Source: Hellea sp. (GTDB lineage: Bacteria > Pseudomonadota > Alphaproteobacteria > Caulobacterales > Maricaulaceae). From it: DNA of 47,774 nucleotides. Each line of letters starts with the position of its first letter. Position 1 is the stretch's first letter. The notes beneath the pieces are model-generated. The model searched no databases and was not told the DNA's origin. It saw nothing but the letters and a program-made list of their open reading frames with translations. Where the stretch lies: assembly GCA_020628495.1 (NCBI GenBank), contig JAHDFA010000005.1, forward strand, positions 1-47,774. Reading direction: 5' to 3'. Both the position numbers and the translations under genes were made by a program. Shown here in pieces: positions 19,595 to 27,796 of this stretch.

Positions 19595-20839
19595 TTAGGC
19601 TCTTTGGTCCAAATTCAATTGGCTCACAACGTGAGTTTCGAGGAATTTGGGTTCAAGCTTTGCGATAATCGCCTTTAGAAATTCAGTCTCCAGCGCGCCG
19701 GAATGTTCACCCGATAAAAGCTGCCGTATCTGGTCGACAACGCTGCCTACATCGCCGTGACTTTTGCGGTAGCTGACGCTGCGTAAGCCGTTCAAGCCGA
19801 TTTCATTAACGGATTCACCTTCCGCGACGAATTCCTCGTAAGGCTTTTCTCCGGCGGTATTGGCGGGGGTCAGGATCAATGGATAACGTCCTTCGGCTTT
19901 ATCTGTTTCCAAATTTTTGATGGCCGCCTCTTCATCTTCGTATATGCGGGGCTCAAAACCCTGGTTATTAATAAATGCGCGCGCGATTTTTTCTAAGGGT
20001 ATGAGGTGGTCTTCGGGATTGAGACGGGGAATCGCAATGTGGCCATCCGGTGCTAAAATACTGGCCAAAGCGCAAATTTCACCTGATTCTTCAAGGCTAA
20101 CGAAATAGCGTGTCACGCCGATAGGACAAGCGAGGGGTTCGTCGCGTTTCATCCGATTTACAAAACTCTCAAGCAGGCTGCCATTTGAAAAGGCGACATT
20201 GGCAAATCGCGCCGATGTCACAATCGCATTGCCTAGTGTCTTGCGCCCATCGCTCGCGAACATGACATGCTCCATGACCCGCTTTGTCGCACCCATGAGT
20301 GAACTTGGATTAGCGGCTTTATCTGTCGAGACAGAGAAATAGCGACCGGAAAAGCCTGTCTGTCCAAGCCAGTTGAGAAAACGGTCTTGTTTCAAGATGT
20401 TGGTGTCAAACATTTGCAATGTTGAGAAAGGATCTTTTTCACTCCTGACATGTTTTATTGCCGCGAAATTCAATACGATATCGTAAGCTGCCTGAGCTTT
20501 TAAGAATTGTAATGTCGCATGTGAACCATAATCCAATGGCAGGGTTCTGAAATCCGCAATGGCAAGTCCGCCGGGCTGTGATCTGAGTTGGCGGACCAAT
20601 TCGGCCAGCGCATTTTCATTTTGGTCAATAACGTGCAAAGATTTTGGGCCAAAATGTTGAAGAGTCTTTATCGTATTTGATCCGATTGAACCTGCGGCTC
20701 CGACGGCTAAAATGCGCTTTCCTGAAACTCGTTTTGACATCAGCGTATTCTGAGCCGTGAGATCGCCGCTAAACATCGATATTGTCCGCCCTGTCGCGAT
20801 GTTTGCGCCGCCGGGTGTTCGCATGGGGTTAAGTGACAT
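19595..20839 (-). CDS. NDP-N-acetylglucosamine 4,6-dehydratase-like (CapD/PglF/LegB-type) SDR protein
   Basis: ILAVGAAGSIGSNTIKTL Rossmann motif; NFAAIKHV; SVSTDKAANPSSLMGATKRVMEHVM. Confidence 0.85.
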   Translation of the reverse strand: MSLNPMRTPGGANIATGRTISMFSGDLTAQNTLMSKRVSGKRILAVGAAGSIGSNTIKTLQHFGPKSLHVIDQNENALAELVRQLRSQPGGLAIADFRTLPLDYGSHATLQFLKAQAAYDIVLNFAAIKHVRSEKDPFSTLQMFDTNILKQDRFLNWLGQTGFSGRYFSVSTDKAANPSSLMGATKRVMEHVMFASDGRKTLGNAIVTSARFANVAFSNGSLLESFVNRMKRDEPLACPIGVTRYFVSLEESGEICALASILAPDGHIAIPRLNPEDHLIPLEKIARAFINNQGFEPRIYEDEEAAIKNLETDKAEGRYPLILTPANTAGEKPYEEFVAEGESVNEIGLNGLRSVSYRKSHGDVGSVVDQIRQLLSGEHSGALETEFLKAIIAKLEPKFLETHVVSQLNLDQRA

Positions 20840-20874
20840 ATAGCATATCCAAGAAACTGAATCACAAAGACTAA

Positions 20875-20903
20875 TTGGCTTCGTGAGTATAGTGAAATAT
20901 GCT
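20875..20903 (+). promoter_or_regulatory. Candidate promoter for neuB in the divergent intergenic region
   Basis: TTGGCT-N17-TATGCT about 80 bp before the GTG start at 20982. Confidence 0.3.
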
Positions 20904-20981
20904 AAAATTGAAGAGTTTTTCTTGCAATAACAACATGACGCAGATAGGTGCGCAGCTAGTCACAAGCGGGGCAAATGTAAA

Positions 20982-22052
20982 GTGTCTACAAAAATAATTG
21001 CTGAAATCGGTGTCAACCATAACGGTGATATTTCGATAGCGAAGAAGCTAATCGATGTTGTCGCCGAATCCGGTGCAGATTATGCGAAATTCCAGACCTT
21101 TTCTCCAAAATTATTATCATCCAGCAAAGCGCCAAAGGCTGCTTATCAGAAAGAAACGACGGATGAGACCCAAAGCCAAGTCGACATGCTGACAGCCCTC
21201 ATGCTGCCGCATGAGGCTCATTTTGTTCTTCGGGATTATTGCGACGCCAAGGGCGTTAAATTTCTTTCAAGCGCATTTGACCACGAGAGTTTGGCGTTTT
21301 TGGTTAATGAGATGAAATTGGATTTAATCAAGTTCGGATCAGGGGAGCTGCAAAACGCGCCCTTGATTTATGAAGCGGCCAGGCTCGGTGTTGATATTAT
21401 CTTATCGACTGGCATGTCGATTTTATACGATGTTGAGCAGGCCTTGATGGTAATCGCGCTCGGATATTCGGAAAATCCTCCCGATAAGCCCACCCGAGAA
21501 GATTTTTTGACAGCATGGTGTGATCCGGCGCTGCGAGAATTGTTGAAAGAAAAAGTTGCGGTTCTTCACTGCACGACATCTTATCCAACGCCGCCGGAAG
21601 ATGTGAATCTCTTTGCTATGGATACGCTCTCCCAGGCATTCGGGTTGAGAACAGGCTTCTCTGATCATACTGAAGGCAATGCAGCTTGCGTCGCGGCGGT
21701 TGCGCGCGGAGCTTTAATCATTGAGAAACATGTGACTTTAGATAAAGGCATGGACGGCCCGGATCATGCGGCCTCCAGCTCTCCTGATGATTTTAAGGCC
21801 ATGGTCGATGATATACGTTTTGTGGAACGTGCAATGGGGCACAGCTACCGCGTTCCCAGTCCGACCGAGCGTGAAAACGCCATTGCGGCCCGAAAAAGTC
21901 TGGTGGCATTAAAGCCAATTGCTAAAAATGATGTATTCACACGCGAAAATGTTACGGTGAAACGCCCGGGTGGCGGTCTGTCCCCTATATCCTTTTGGGA
22001 CATATTAGGCACAAAAAGTCAGCGTTCATATGACCTGGATGATACAATCTAG
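20982..22052 (+). CDS. neuB: N-acetylneuraminate / legionaminate synthase (NeuB/LegI family)
   Basis: IIAEIGVNHNGDISIAKKLID, KFQTF, KFGSGELQNAPLI, STGMS, GFSDHTEGNAACVAAVARGA, C-terminal SAF-like region; GTG start. Confidence 0.93.
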   Translation: MSTKIIAEIGVNHNGDISIAKKLIDVVAESGADYAKFQTFSPKLLSSSKAPKAAYQKETTDETQSQVDMLTALMLPHEAHFVLRDYCDAKGVKFLSSAFDHESLAFLVNEMKLDLIKFGSGELQNAPLIYEAARLGVDIILSTGMSILYDVEQALMVIALGYSENPPDKPTREDFLTAWCDPALRELLKEKVAVLHCTTSYPTPPEDVNLFAMDTLSQAFGLRTGFSDHTEGNAACVAAVARGALIIEKHVTLDKGMDGPDHAASSSPDDFKAMVDDIRFVERAMGHSYRVPSPTERENAIAARKSLVALKPIAKNDVFTRENVTVKRPGGGLSPISFWDILGTKSQRSYDLDDTI

Positions 22053-22054
22053 TC

Positions 22055-23818
22055 ATGAGTGGTTTAGGACAAGATTTTCTACCCAATCTCCGGTATTTGA
22101 AGCCGGATGTTGTCATGTTGTGCGCGAATGATGGTTGGGATGTGCGGGCGCTGAAAGAGGCGCGGAGTTTGGCTGCATCAGGTTTGTCTGTCGTCATTGT
22201 AGGACGGCGTCGTTACCACACAGATTTAGCCCGGTTTTCTGACGAATTTGAAATCGACATTGTCGATGTGGCGATGCTGAATGATCCTGTCACAATGCGA
22301 CTGCATATGGAGTCGGGTGTTTGGAAACGGATGAGTTTGTTCGAGAAAATTCTGACGAGTTTTTTACATTGGTGGTTTTCGATGACTGGCTTGAAAATAA
22401 AGCCGAAATTCGTACCGCCGCCCGTCAGTGGTAATGTACTGAAGAAAATTGAACGGAGAAGGAATCTTTTGGCGGCGAGGGCCAAAAAACGCGGCAAGCG
22501 AAAAAAGCTGGCGCCACGCGGGCATAGTCTGTGGCGTGAGAGTCTCGCGCGGACTTATGCCCGCGCCACGGCCCCCCTTGCATTAAGATTGCAGAAAAAC
22601 CGCATAACTTTTCTTTTTATGCGGGCGCTGGCTCTTTTTGCGAAGGGCATTATTTTGCTTCTAATTCTGCCCTTTGCGTTCATCGCATTGCCGTTCATCC
22701 TCATTTATAAAGGCGTTCGTTGGCTTCATGCGAAAGTGCGACGTTTCATTCCTGAGCCGCCAAATTTACTCGGGCGCATTCATCGTCGGATACTCGCCGA
22801 AATTACAAAGAGTGGCCGGACTATGTTCCGATATTCTCGGTTTTTTCTATATACTTTGGAGTATGGAGAAACTGTTGCTCGTTTAAATCCGAAAATCATT
22901 CACGCGCATGATCTTTACACACTGCAGGCGGCCACCCGCATTGCCAAATGGACGGGTGCAAAAGTAATTTATGACGCCCATGAACTTGAATCCGACCGCC
23001 GCGCTGGAACCGGAAAGCGGATGAAGAAGTGGATCATCAATCAAGAAAAAAAATATGCGCCAAAGGCAGATGGATGGGTAACGGTATCCCATGCCATTGG
23101 CGATGAAATGGTCAAAGAATGTAAATTGAAAGACCAGCCAACCGTGGTGTTTAATTCTCCCGTGATTAAAGGCATGCCCAAAGCTATGACGGGGCGAACC
23201 GTTCGAACGGATTTAGGTTTGGATTCCTCCGTGCCGCTATTTGTCTTCGTCGGCAAAGTCTATGAAATCCACAAAGGAAACCAAAAAATCGCCTATATCA
23301 TAGACGCCATTGCGGATATTGAAGATTTTCACTTGGCAATCGTTGGCCCCATGAGCGACCATGCACGTGAACAAATTCGTTCATTGCTCGAAGAAAACAA
23401 TGCGAAGGGCAGGGTTCATTTGGTTCCACCAATCCCCGCCGAAGCCATCGTCCACTACATCAAAGATGCCGATGCAAGTGTCTATTTTATGTGGCCGGAT
23501 ACTCGAAATATTGATCTCACGATTCCCAATAAGCTTTTTGAGTTTTCGCTGTCAGGATTGCCGCTTGTCGTATCTTCGCTTTACTCGACGCGTTGGTTTT
23601 GTGAGCAGTTCGACAATGCAATCCCCGTTGCCGAAAATACGAAAGAAGCCATCACCGCAGCTTGTAGGCAAGCCTATGCTGAGCGGGACCGCTTACGTCC
23701 AACGTCTGAACAACTCGAAATCATGAAGCGCGATTTCTCTTGGAGCGCCCAGGCGGACAAACTTTGGGCATTATATAGATCAATTCTGCTATTACCGGAT
23801 GGGAGGCTAAAGAAATGA
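22055..23818 (+). CDS. GT4-like glycosyltransferase with a basic/transmembrane insertion
   Basis: IIHAHDLYTLQAATRIAKWTGAKVIYDAHELESDRRAG; VGKVYEIHKGNQKI; NKLFEFSLSGLPLVVS; hydrophobic stretch GIILLLILPFAFIALPFILIY in the middle. Confidence 0.8.
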   Translation: MSGLGQDFLPNLRYLKPDVVMLCANDGWDVRALKEARSLAASGLSVVIVGRRRYHTDLARFSDEFEIDIVDVAMLNDPVTMRLHMESGVWKRMSLFEKILTSFLHWWFSMTGLKIKPKFVPPPVSGNVLKKIERRRNLLAARAKKRGKRKKLAPRGHSLWRESLARTYARATAPLALRLQKNRITFLFMRALALFAKGIILLLILPFAFIALPFILIYKGVRWLHAKVRRFIPEPPNLLGRIHRRILAEITKSGRTMFRYSRFFLYTLEYGETVARLNPKIIHAHDLYTLQAATRIAKWTGAKVIYDAHELESDRRAGTGKRMKKWIINQEKKYAPKADGWVTVSHAIGDEMVKECKLKDQPTVVFNSPVIKGMPKAMTGRTVRTDLGLDSSVPLFVFVGKVYEIHKGNQKIAYIIDAIADIEDFHLAIVGPMSDHAREQIRSLLEENNAKGRVHLVPPIPAEAIVHYIKDADASVYFMWPDTRNIDLTIPNKLFEFSLSGLPLVVSSLYSTRWFCEQFDNAIPVAENTKEAITAACRQAYAERDRLRPTSEQLEIMKRDFSWSAQADKLWALYRSILLLPDGRLKK

Positions 23819-24864
23819 CGCCCAATATCTCTGCAATCTCTCCCGTCTCTACGCTCATTGAGGCGATGTCGGCGATTGATAAAAGCGGAAAAGGTTTCGT
23901 CCTTATCGTATCTTCTGACGGGCGGCTGGATGGCGTTTTGACCGACGGTGATATCCGGCGTCAATTGCTGGCGGGTTTGAAACGGAATGATAAAATAACC
24001 GATATCTACAATAGAAATCCGATTACACTTAAACAGCCTTATAGTTTTAACGACGTAAGGGATATTTTCAAAACTAAGAAAATCCGCCATCTTCCGGTAA
24101 CTGACGATAATGGTGTGTTGCTAGATGTATTGTTTGACGTCGACTATTTGAGTGGTCAGACAGTTCTTCATAATCCTGTCGTAATTATGGCTGGTGGTAT
24201 TGGGTCCAGGCTTATGCCGCTGACAAAAAATTGTCCCAAGCCAATGGTGCCGGTTGCAGGCATACCGATGATCGAACGGATTATCGGAAATCTAAAATCC
24301 AGCGGTTTTTACCGCATGTTTCTGACGGTGAACTATAAAAAAGATGTCCTGAAGGACTACTTCAAAGATGGATCTGACTTTGGTGTCGAAATCACTTATA
24401 TTGAAGAAACAAAACGTATGGGCACCGCCGGCAGTTTGAAGTTGGCGGAATTTGCGTTGGACCAAGATATTCTTGTAACAAACGGCGACATTCTCTGCGG
24501 TGCAAATTTCGCCCAAATCCTTTCCCAGCATAAAGCCTCAAGGGCTCTCGCGACTATGGCGGTACGTGATTACAGCGCGAAAGTTCCCTTCGGTGTCGTC
24601 AGCGTTCGGGATAAGGAAATTTTGAGTATTACTGAAAAACCATCTTTTACACATCTTGTGTCGGCAGGCATCAATGTTTTGAACCCGCAAGCGATTAGGT
24701 TCATTCCTGACGATGTTTTTTATGACATGCCCAGCTTGTTTCAAGCTCTTTTAGAGGCCGGTAAGAAAACCAATGTCTATCATATCAATGAATATTGGTT
24801 CGATCTTGGAACGAAAAAAGATTTAGATGTTGCGGCTGCGTTTTTGGAAAGTCAGGACACTTAG
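23815..24864 (+). CDS. CBS-domain nucleotidyltransferase (PtmE-like sugar-1-phosphate guanylyl/nucleotidyltransferase)
   Basis: Two CBS-like segments, then VVIMAGGIGSRLMPLTKNCPKPMVPVAGIPMIE; ATGA overlap with preceding GT gene. Confidence 0.88.
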   Translation: MTPNISAISPVSTLIEAMSAIDKSGKGFVLIVSSDGRLDGVLTDGDIRRQLLAGLKRNDKITDIYNRNPITLKQPYSFNDVRDIFKTKKIRHLPVTDDNGVLLDVLFDVDYLSGQTVLHNPVVIMAGGIGSRLMPLTKNCPKPMVPVAGIPMIERIIGNLKSSGFYRMFLTVNYKKDVLKDYFKDGSDFGVEITYIEETKRMGTAGSLKLAEFALDQDILVTNGDILCGANFAQILSQHKASRALATMAVRDYSAKVPFGVVSVRDKEILSITEKPSFTHLVSAGINVLNPQAIRFIPDDVFYDMPSLFQALLEAGKKTNVYHINEYWFDLGTKKDLDVAAAFLESQDT

Positions 24865-24932
24865 CCACATTTCATTAAACGGATCTGCGGCAGGCAGGAG
24901 ATTGATTACGGGGCGAGAAATCAGTGAGCTAA

Positions 24933-27791
24933 ATGTTCAAAAAATTTGAAATACTAAATCTCATTGGATTTGTCCTGAAATGGATAGGTCGAGATAATCT
25001 GCGTCCACGCATTATTGATACGCTTCCATCTTTATTTTTACTGATAATTTCTCCGTTTTTTTCGACCTTGGCTTTTGTATTGCTTCCATTGGCGATATTT
25101 TCCTCAAGCGATGTACCCCTGAAAATTCCCGGTTTGCCGGAACTACCGACCTTGACGAATTCAATGGATAAATGGGCGTTTTGGGTGATTCCGGTATTGT
25201 TTCTTGCCTTTGCCCTAACAAGTTATTTTGGTCATCGGTTGGTGCTTCGCCATTCCATGATTTATCAACGCAGCCTGTCGCGCCGGGTTTCAGATTTTTA
25301 CTATTCAATGATCCGAAGTGGATCGGTTGACCCTCTATTGGATGTCGCGGTTATTCGAAAGCTCATCTTGGGAGATTCTCGCTATCTGGCTCGTATATAT
25401 ATGAGCCTCTATCTTCTCATACCGCAGCTTGTAATGGCGATGGCAAGCTTTTTAGCGCTTATCTATCTCGTTCCCAAGATTATGATGACGTTGATTGCCG
25501 TGTTTATTTTCTTCATCCCTGCCTATGTATTTGTCGCTAATTCAAGCCGTCAAGCGTCTGCCGGATTTTTAGAAGGGGCGGCAAAATTAAGTCGATACCT
25601 GCCGGGTGCTCTGAAAGATGTCGCGACGCTCCCAAAACCTCAAACCCTGTCCCCCTCAACTGTATCCGATGTCATTTTAGGAGATCCCTCGAAAGAGTTT
25701 TTTGAATGTTTCGAAACTCGGACAAGGATGACTTATGTCGGCGCGCTTGTTTCGAATGTGGCGTTGGCGTTTATGTTGGTCGCCCTCATTGTATTGCTGC
25801 CAAGTGTGACACAAAATGATTTGGCACTGCAGGTCTCACTGGGTGTCGTATTACTGATTGCGGCCCGTTATTTCTTTGGCGGCGTTACTGCGGTCGTTCG
25901 AATTCTTGTCGCGATCAGTAATACATATCCATATTATGGGAATTACTTGCGGGCATTTCCGAATAGTCGATGGGCCATTGGCGACGAGGTTGTCCCGGAT
26001 GACAGGCCGTCTAACCCGCCGGAATTAAGTGGCTCATCCCTCGGTTTGGTTCTTGTGGGAACACCTCAATCTGGTGATGAGAATATGCTATTAATACCCG
26101 GCTTAGGGACATTCCCACGTGTGCGTCCTTACAATATATTGGACTGGAGAAAAGCTAGAAATCAAACAGTCCAGCCTGAAAACCCTGCTGTCTCGAAAAT
26201 CAGGTCATTGGATAATCAAGCGGTGTATTCCGATGCCGGAGGCTTAATTTTTGCCATTGCAGATGCCGTGGATCAATTAGGTCCAATTGTATTAGACGAG
26301 GCGGAATGGCGCCGTATCAACCAAAAACGACGCATAACATTGGCTACGATTTTGAAAGAGCAGGCCATACCTCTCTGGATAACCTCACTAGATTACGACC
26401 GCTTCTGTAAGCCCGAACCGGAAAGCGTTTATGTTGTGAATGCGTTTGAAAATATAGTGACAGAAATCGCCCCGGAAGACAGCGTCCTATATTTGGGTGG
26501 AGCCCCGCTTCAGCCTCTCGAAATTTTGGATCTACAGTCGGACAAAAGCTCCGGATGTCCGGATTTGATGATTTATATTACGCGAAACAGAAATTCATTA
26601 TCCGTTGTTAACAAACTTCTACAAAATATTCCGTCTCGTTGGGTGGAACCAAAGCCTTTAAACGTTTCCGACTTTGGAGATGACAAGCTTGACTTAAAGC
26701 GCCTTTATTCTGAATTTCCATCCCTATCACAATTTTGGGACAAACTTTACGAAAACATGTCCGAAAGCGCGATTATGTCAACGCAGAGCGGTCATTTGGT
26801 CGAAAATTTGAGTGTGGAATTGATTCATGGTTTAGCCGTGGCCCTGAACAGCCATCCCGAACTTTTAGTCTTCGACCACGAAGTCCCAGCAAAGCTAAGA
26901 CAGAATCAACGCCCAGCTTTTTATAAAGCGCTTGAAAAAGCGGGGCTCCGGATTGCTATCATCGGGGAGCCGGGACAACCGGAACTGCGCCCCGAAGCGA
27001 CACACAGATTAGCCATAAGTGCAGAGCTGAATTTGGTAAGAAAATTAGACAAAGGCGTAAACTTGCCTGCGCCGAGAACATTCTCAGCCGAGCATAAAGT
27101 CCAAATCGGAGAAGTTAGTTTGGATATTGCTATCGGCGAAACATTTGGAATTGTAGCCAATCAAGGTGCGTTTGATTGGACAACTTATCGACACATGAAA
27201 AATTTGATTGGTGATGCCGCTCCGCGCTTGTTCCAGAACCCGTCCATTGTCTCTCCCAATTTGCTCTTGGGGAAAACTGTCAGCGATATAGCGATTAAGG
27301 GATTAGCGAAAATTGACTTTGGCCGGCTTAAATTTCTTTATCCGGCTCTCGCCGCAAATTGGGATGAAGCCCGGAAAATTCATCATTTATTGCTCTCTTT
27401 CCTCGAATCAGCCGGCGATCAGTATAATTTCTCTAATAAAGTTACACCGCGAAACGCATTTTACCTGACCTTAGCTTCTGCCCTAACGCATAATCCTGAG
27501 ACCCTCTACGTTCGTGAGGACGACTTTCGTTTGCTGCCGCAATCGGAACGTATGAAAATCGCAAGTGCCCTAAAGGGCATTCTCATTGTGGTGTGGAAAA
27601 ACCATATGCGAGGTGCATTTATCAAACCTCGATCACCTCATGCCTTAATGCTGGAAAATTCGGGTGTTATCGCCATAACGAAGTCAGAGTTTAATGCGCG
27701 CGACATCCTGCCGTCTCAATATAAAAGGCTAATTGCTGAGCCTTTCAAAAGCCCGAGTGCAGACCTCTCTGATATCATGATCGAGGATTAG
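24933..27791 (+). CDS. 952-aa ABC-exporter-like protein: membrane domain plus three degenerate NBD-like segments lacking ATP-binding motifs
   Basis: About 6 hydrophobic segments in aa 1-340; NBD-like patterns at GPIVLDEAEW, LSVELIHGLAVALNSHPELLVFDHE, and SLDIAIGETFGIVANQGAFDWTTYRHMKNLIGD followed by VTPRNAFYLTLASALTHNPETLYVRED; no GxxGxGK[ST] anywhere. Confidence 0.6.
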   Translation: MFKKFEILNLIGFVLKWIGRDNLRPRIIDTLPSLFLLIISPFFSTLAFVLLPLAIFSSSDVPLKIPGLPELPTLTNSMDKWAFWVIPVLFLAFALTSYFGHRLVLRHSMIYQRSLSRRVSDFYYSMIRSGSVDPLLDVAVIRKLILGDSRYLARIYMSLYLLIPQLVMAMASFLALIYLVPKIMMTLIAVFIFFIPAYVFVANSSRQASAGFLEGAAKLSRYLPGALKDVATLPKPQTLSPSTVSDVILGDPSKEFFECFETRTRMTYVGALVSNVALAFMLVALIVLLPSVTQNDLALQVSLGVVLLIAARYFFGGVTAVVRILVAISNTYPYYGNYLRAFPNSRWAIGDEVVPDDRPSNPPELSGSSLGLVLVGTPQSGDENMLLIPGLGTFPRVRPYNILDWRKARNQTVQPENPAVSKIRSLDNQAVYSDAGGLIFAIADAVDQLGPIVLDEAEWRRINQKRRITLATILKEQAIPLWITSLDYDRFCKPEPESVYVVNAFENIVTEIAPEDSVLYLGGAPLQPLEILDLQSDKSSGCPDLMIYITRNRNSLSVVNKLLQNIPSRWVEPKPLNVSDFGDDKLDLKRLYSEFPSLSQFWDKLYENMSESAIMSTQSGHLVENLSVELIHGLAVALNSHPELLVFDHEVPAKLRQNQRPAFYKALEKAGLRIAIIGEPGQPELRPEATHRLAISAELNLVRKLDKGVNLPAPRTFSAEHKVQIGEVSLDIAIGETFGIVANQGAFDWTTYRHMKNLIGDAAPRLFQNPSIVSPNLLLGKTVSDIAIKGLAKIDFGRLKFLYPALAANWDEARKIHHLLLSFLESAGDQYNFSNKVTPRNAFYLTLASALTHNPETLYVREDDFRLLPQSERMKIASALKGILIVVWKNHMRGAFIKPRSPHALMLENSGVIAITKSEFNARDILPSQYKRLIAEPFKSPSADLSDIMIED

Positions 27792-27796
27792 GACGC

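Noticed and set aside
24933-27791. Calling the 952-aa ABC-like ORF a pseudogene
   Set aside because: The frame is uninterrupted over 2.8 kb; loss of ATP motifs is in three separate segments without frameshifts, which fits a maintained pseudoenzyme better than decay
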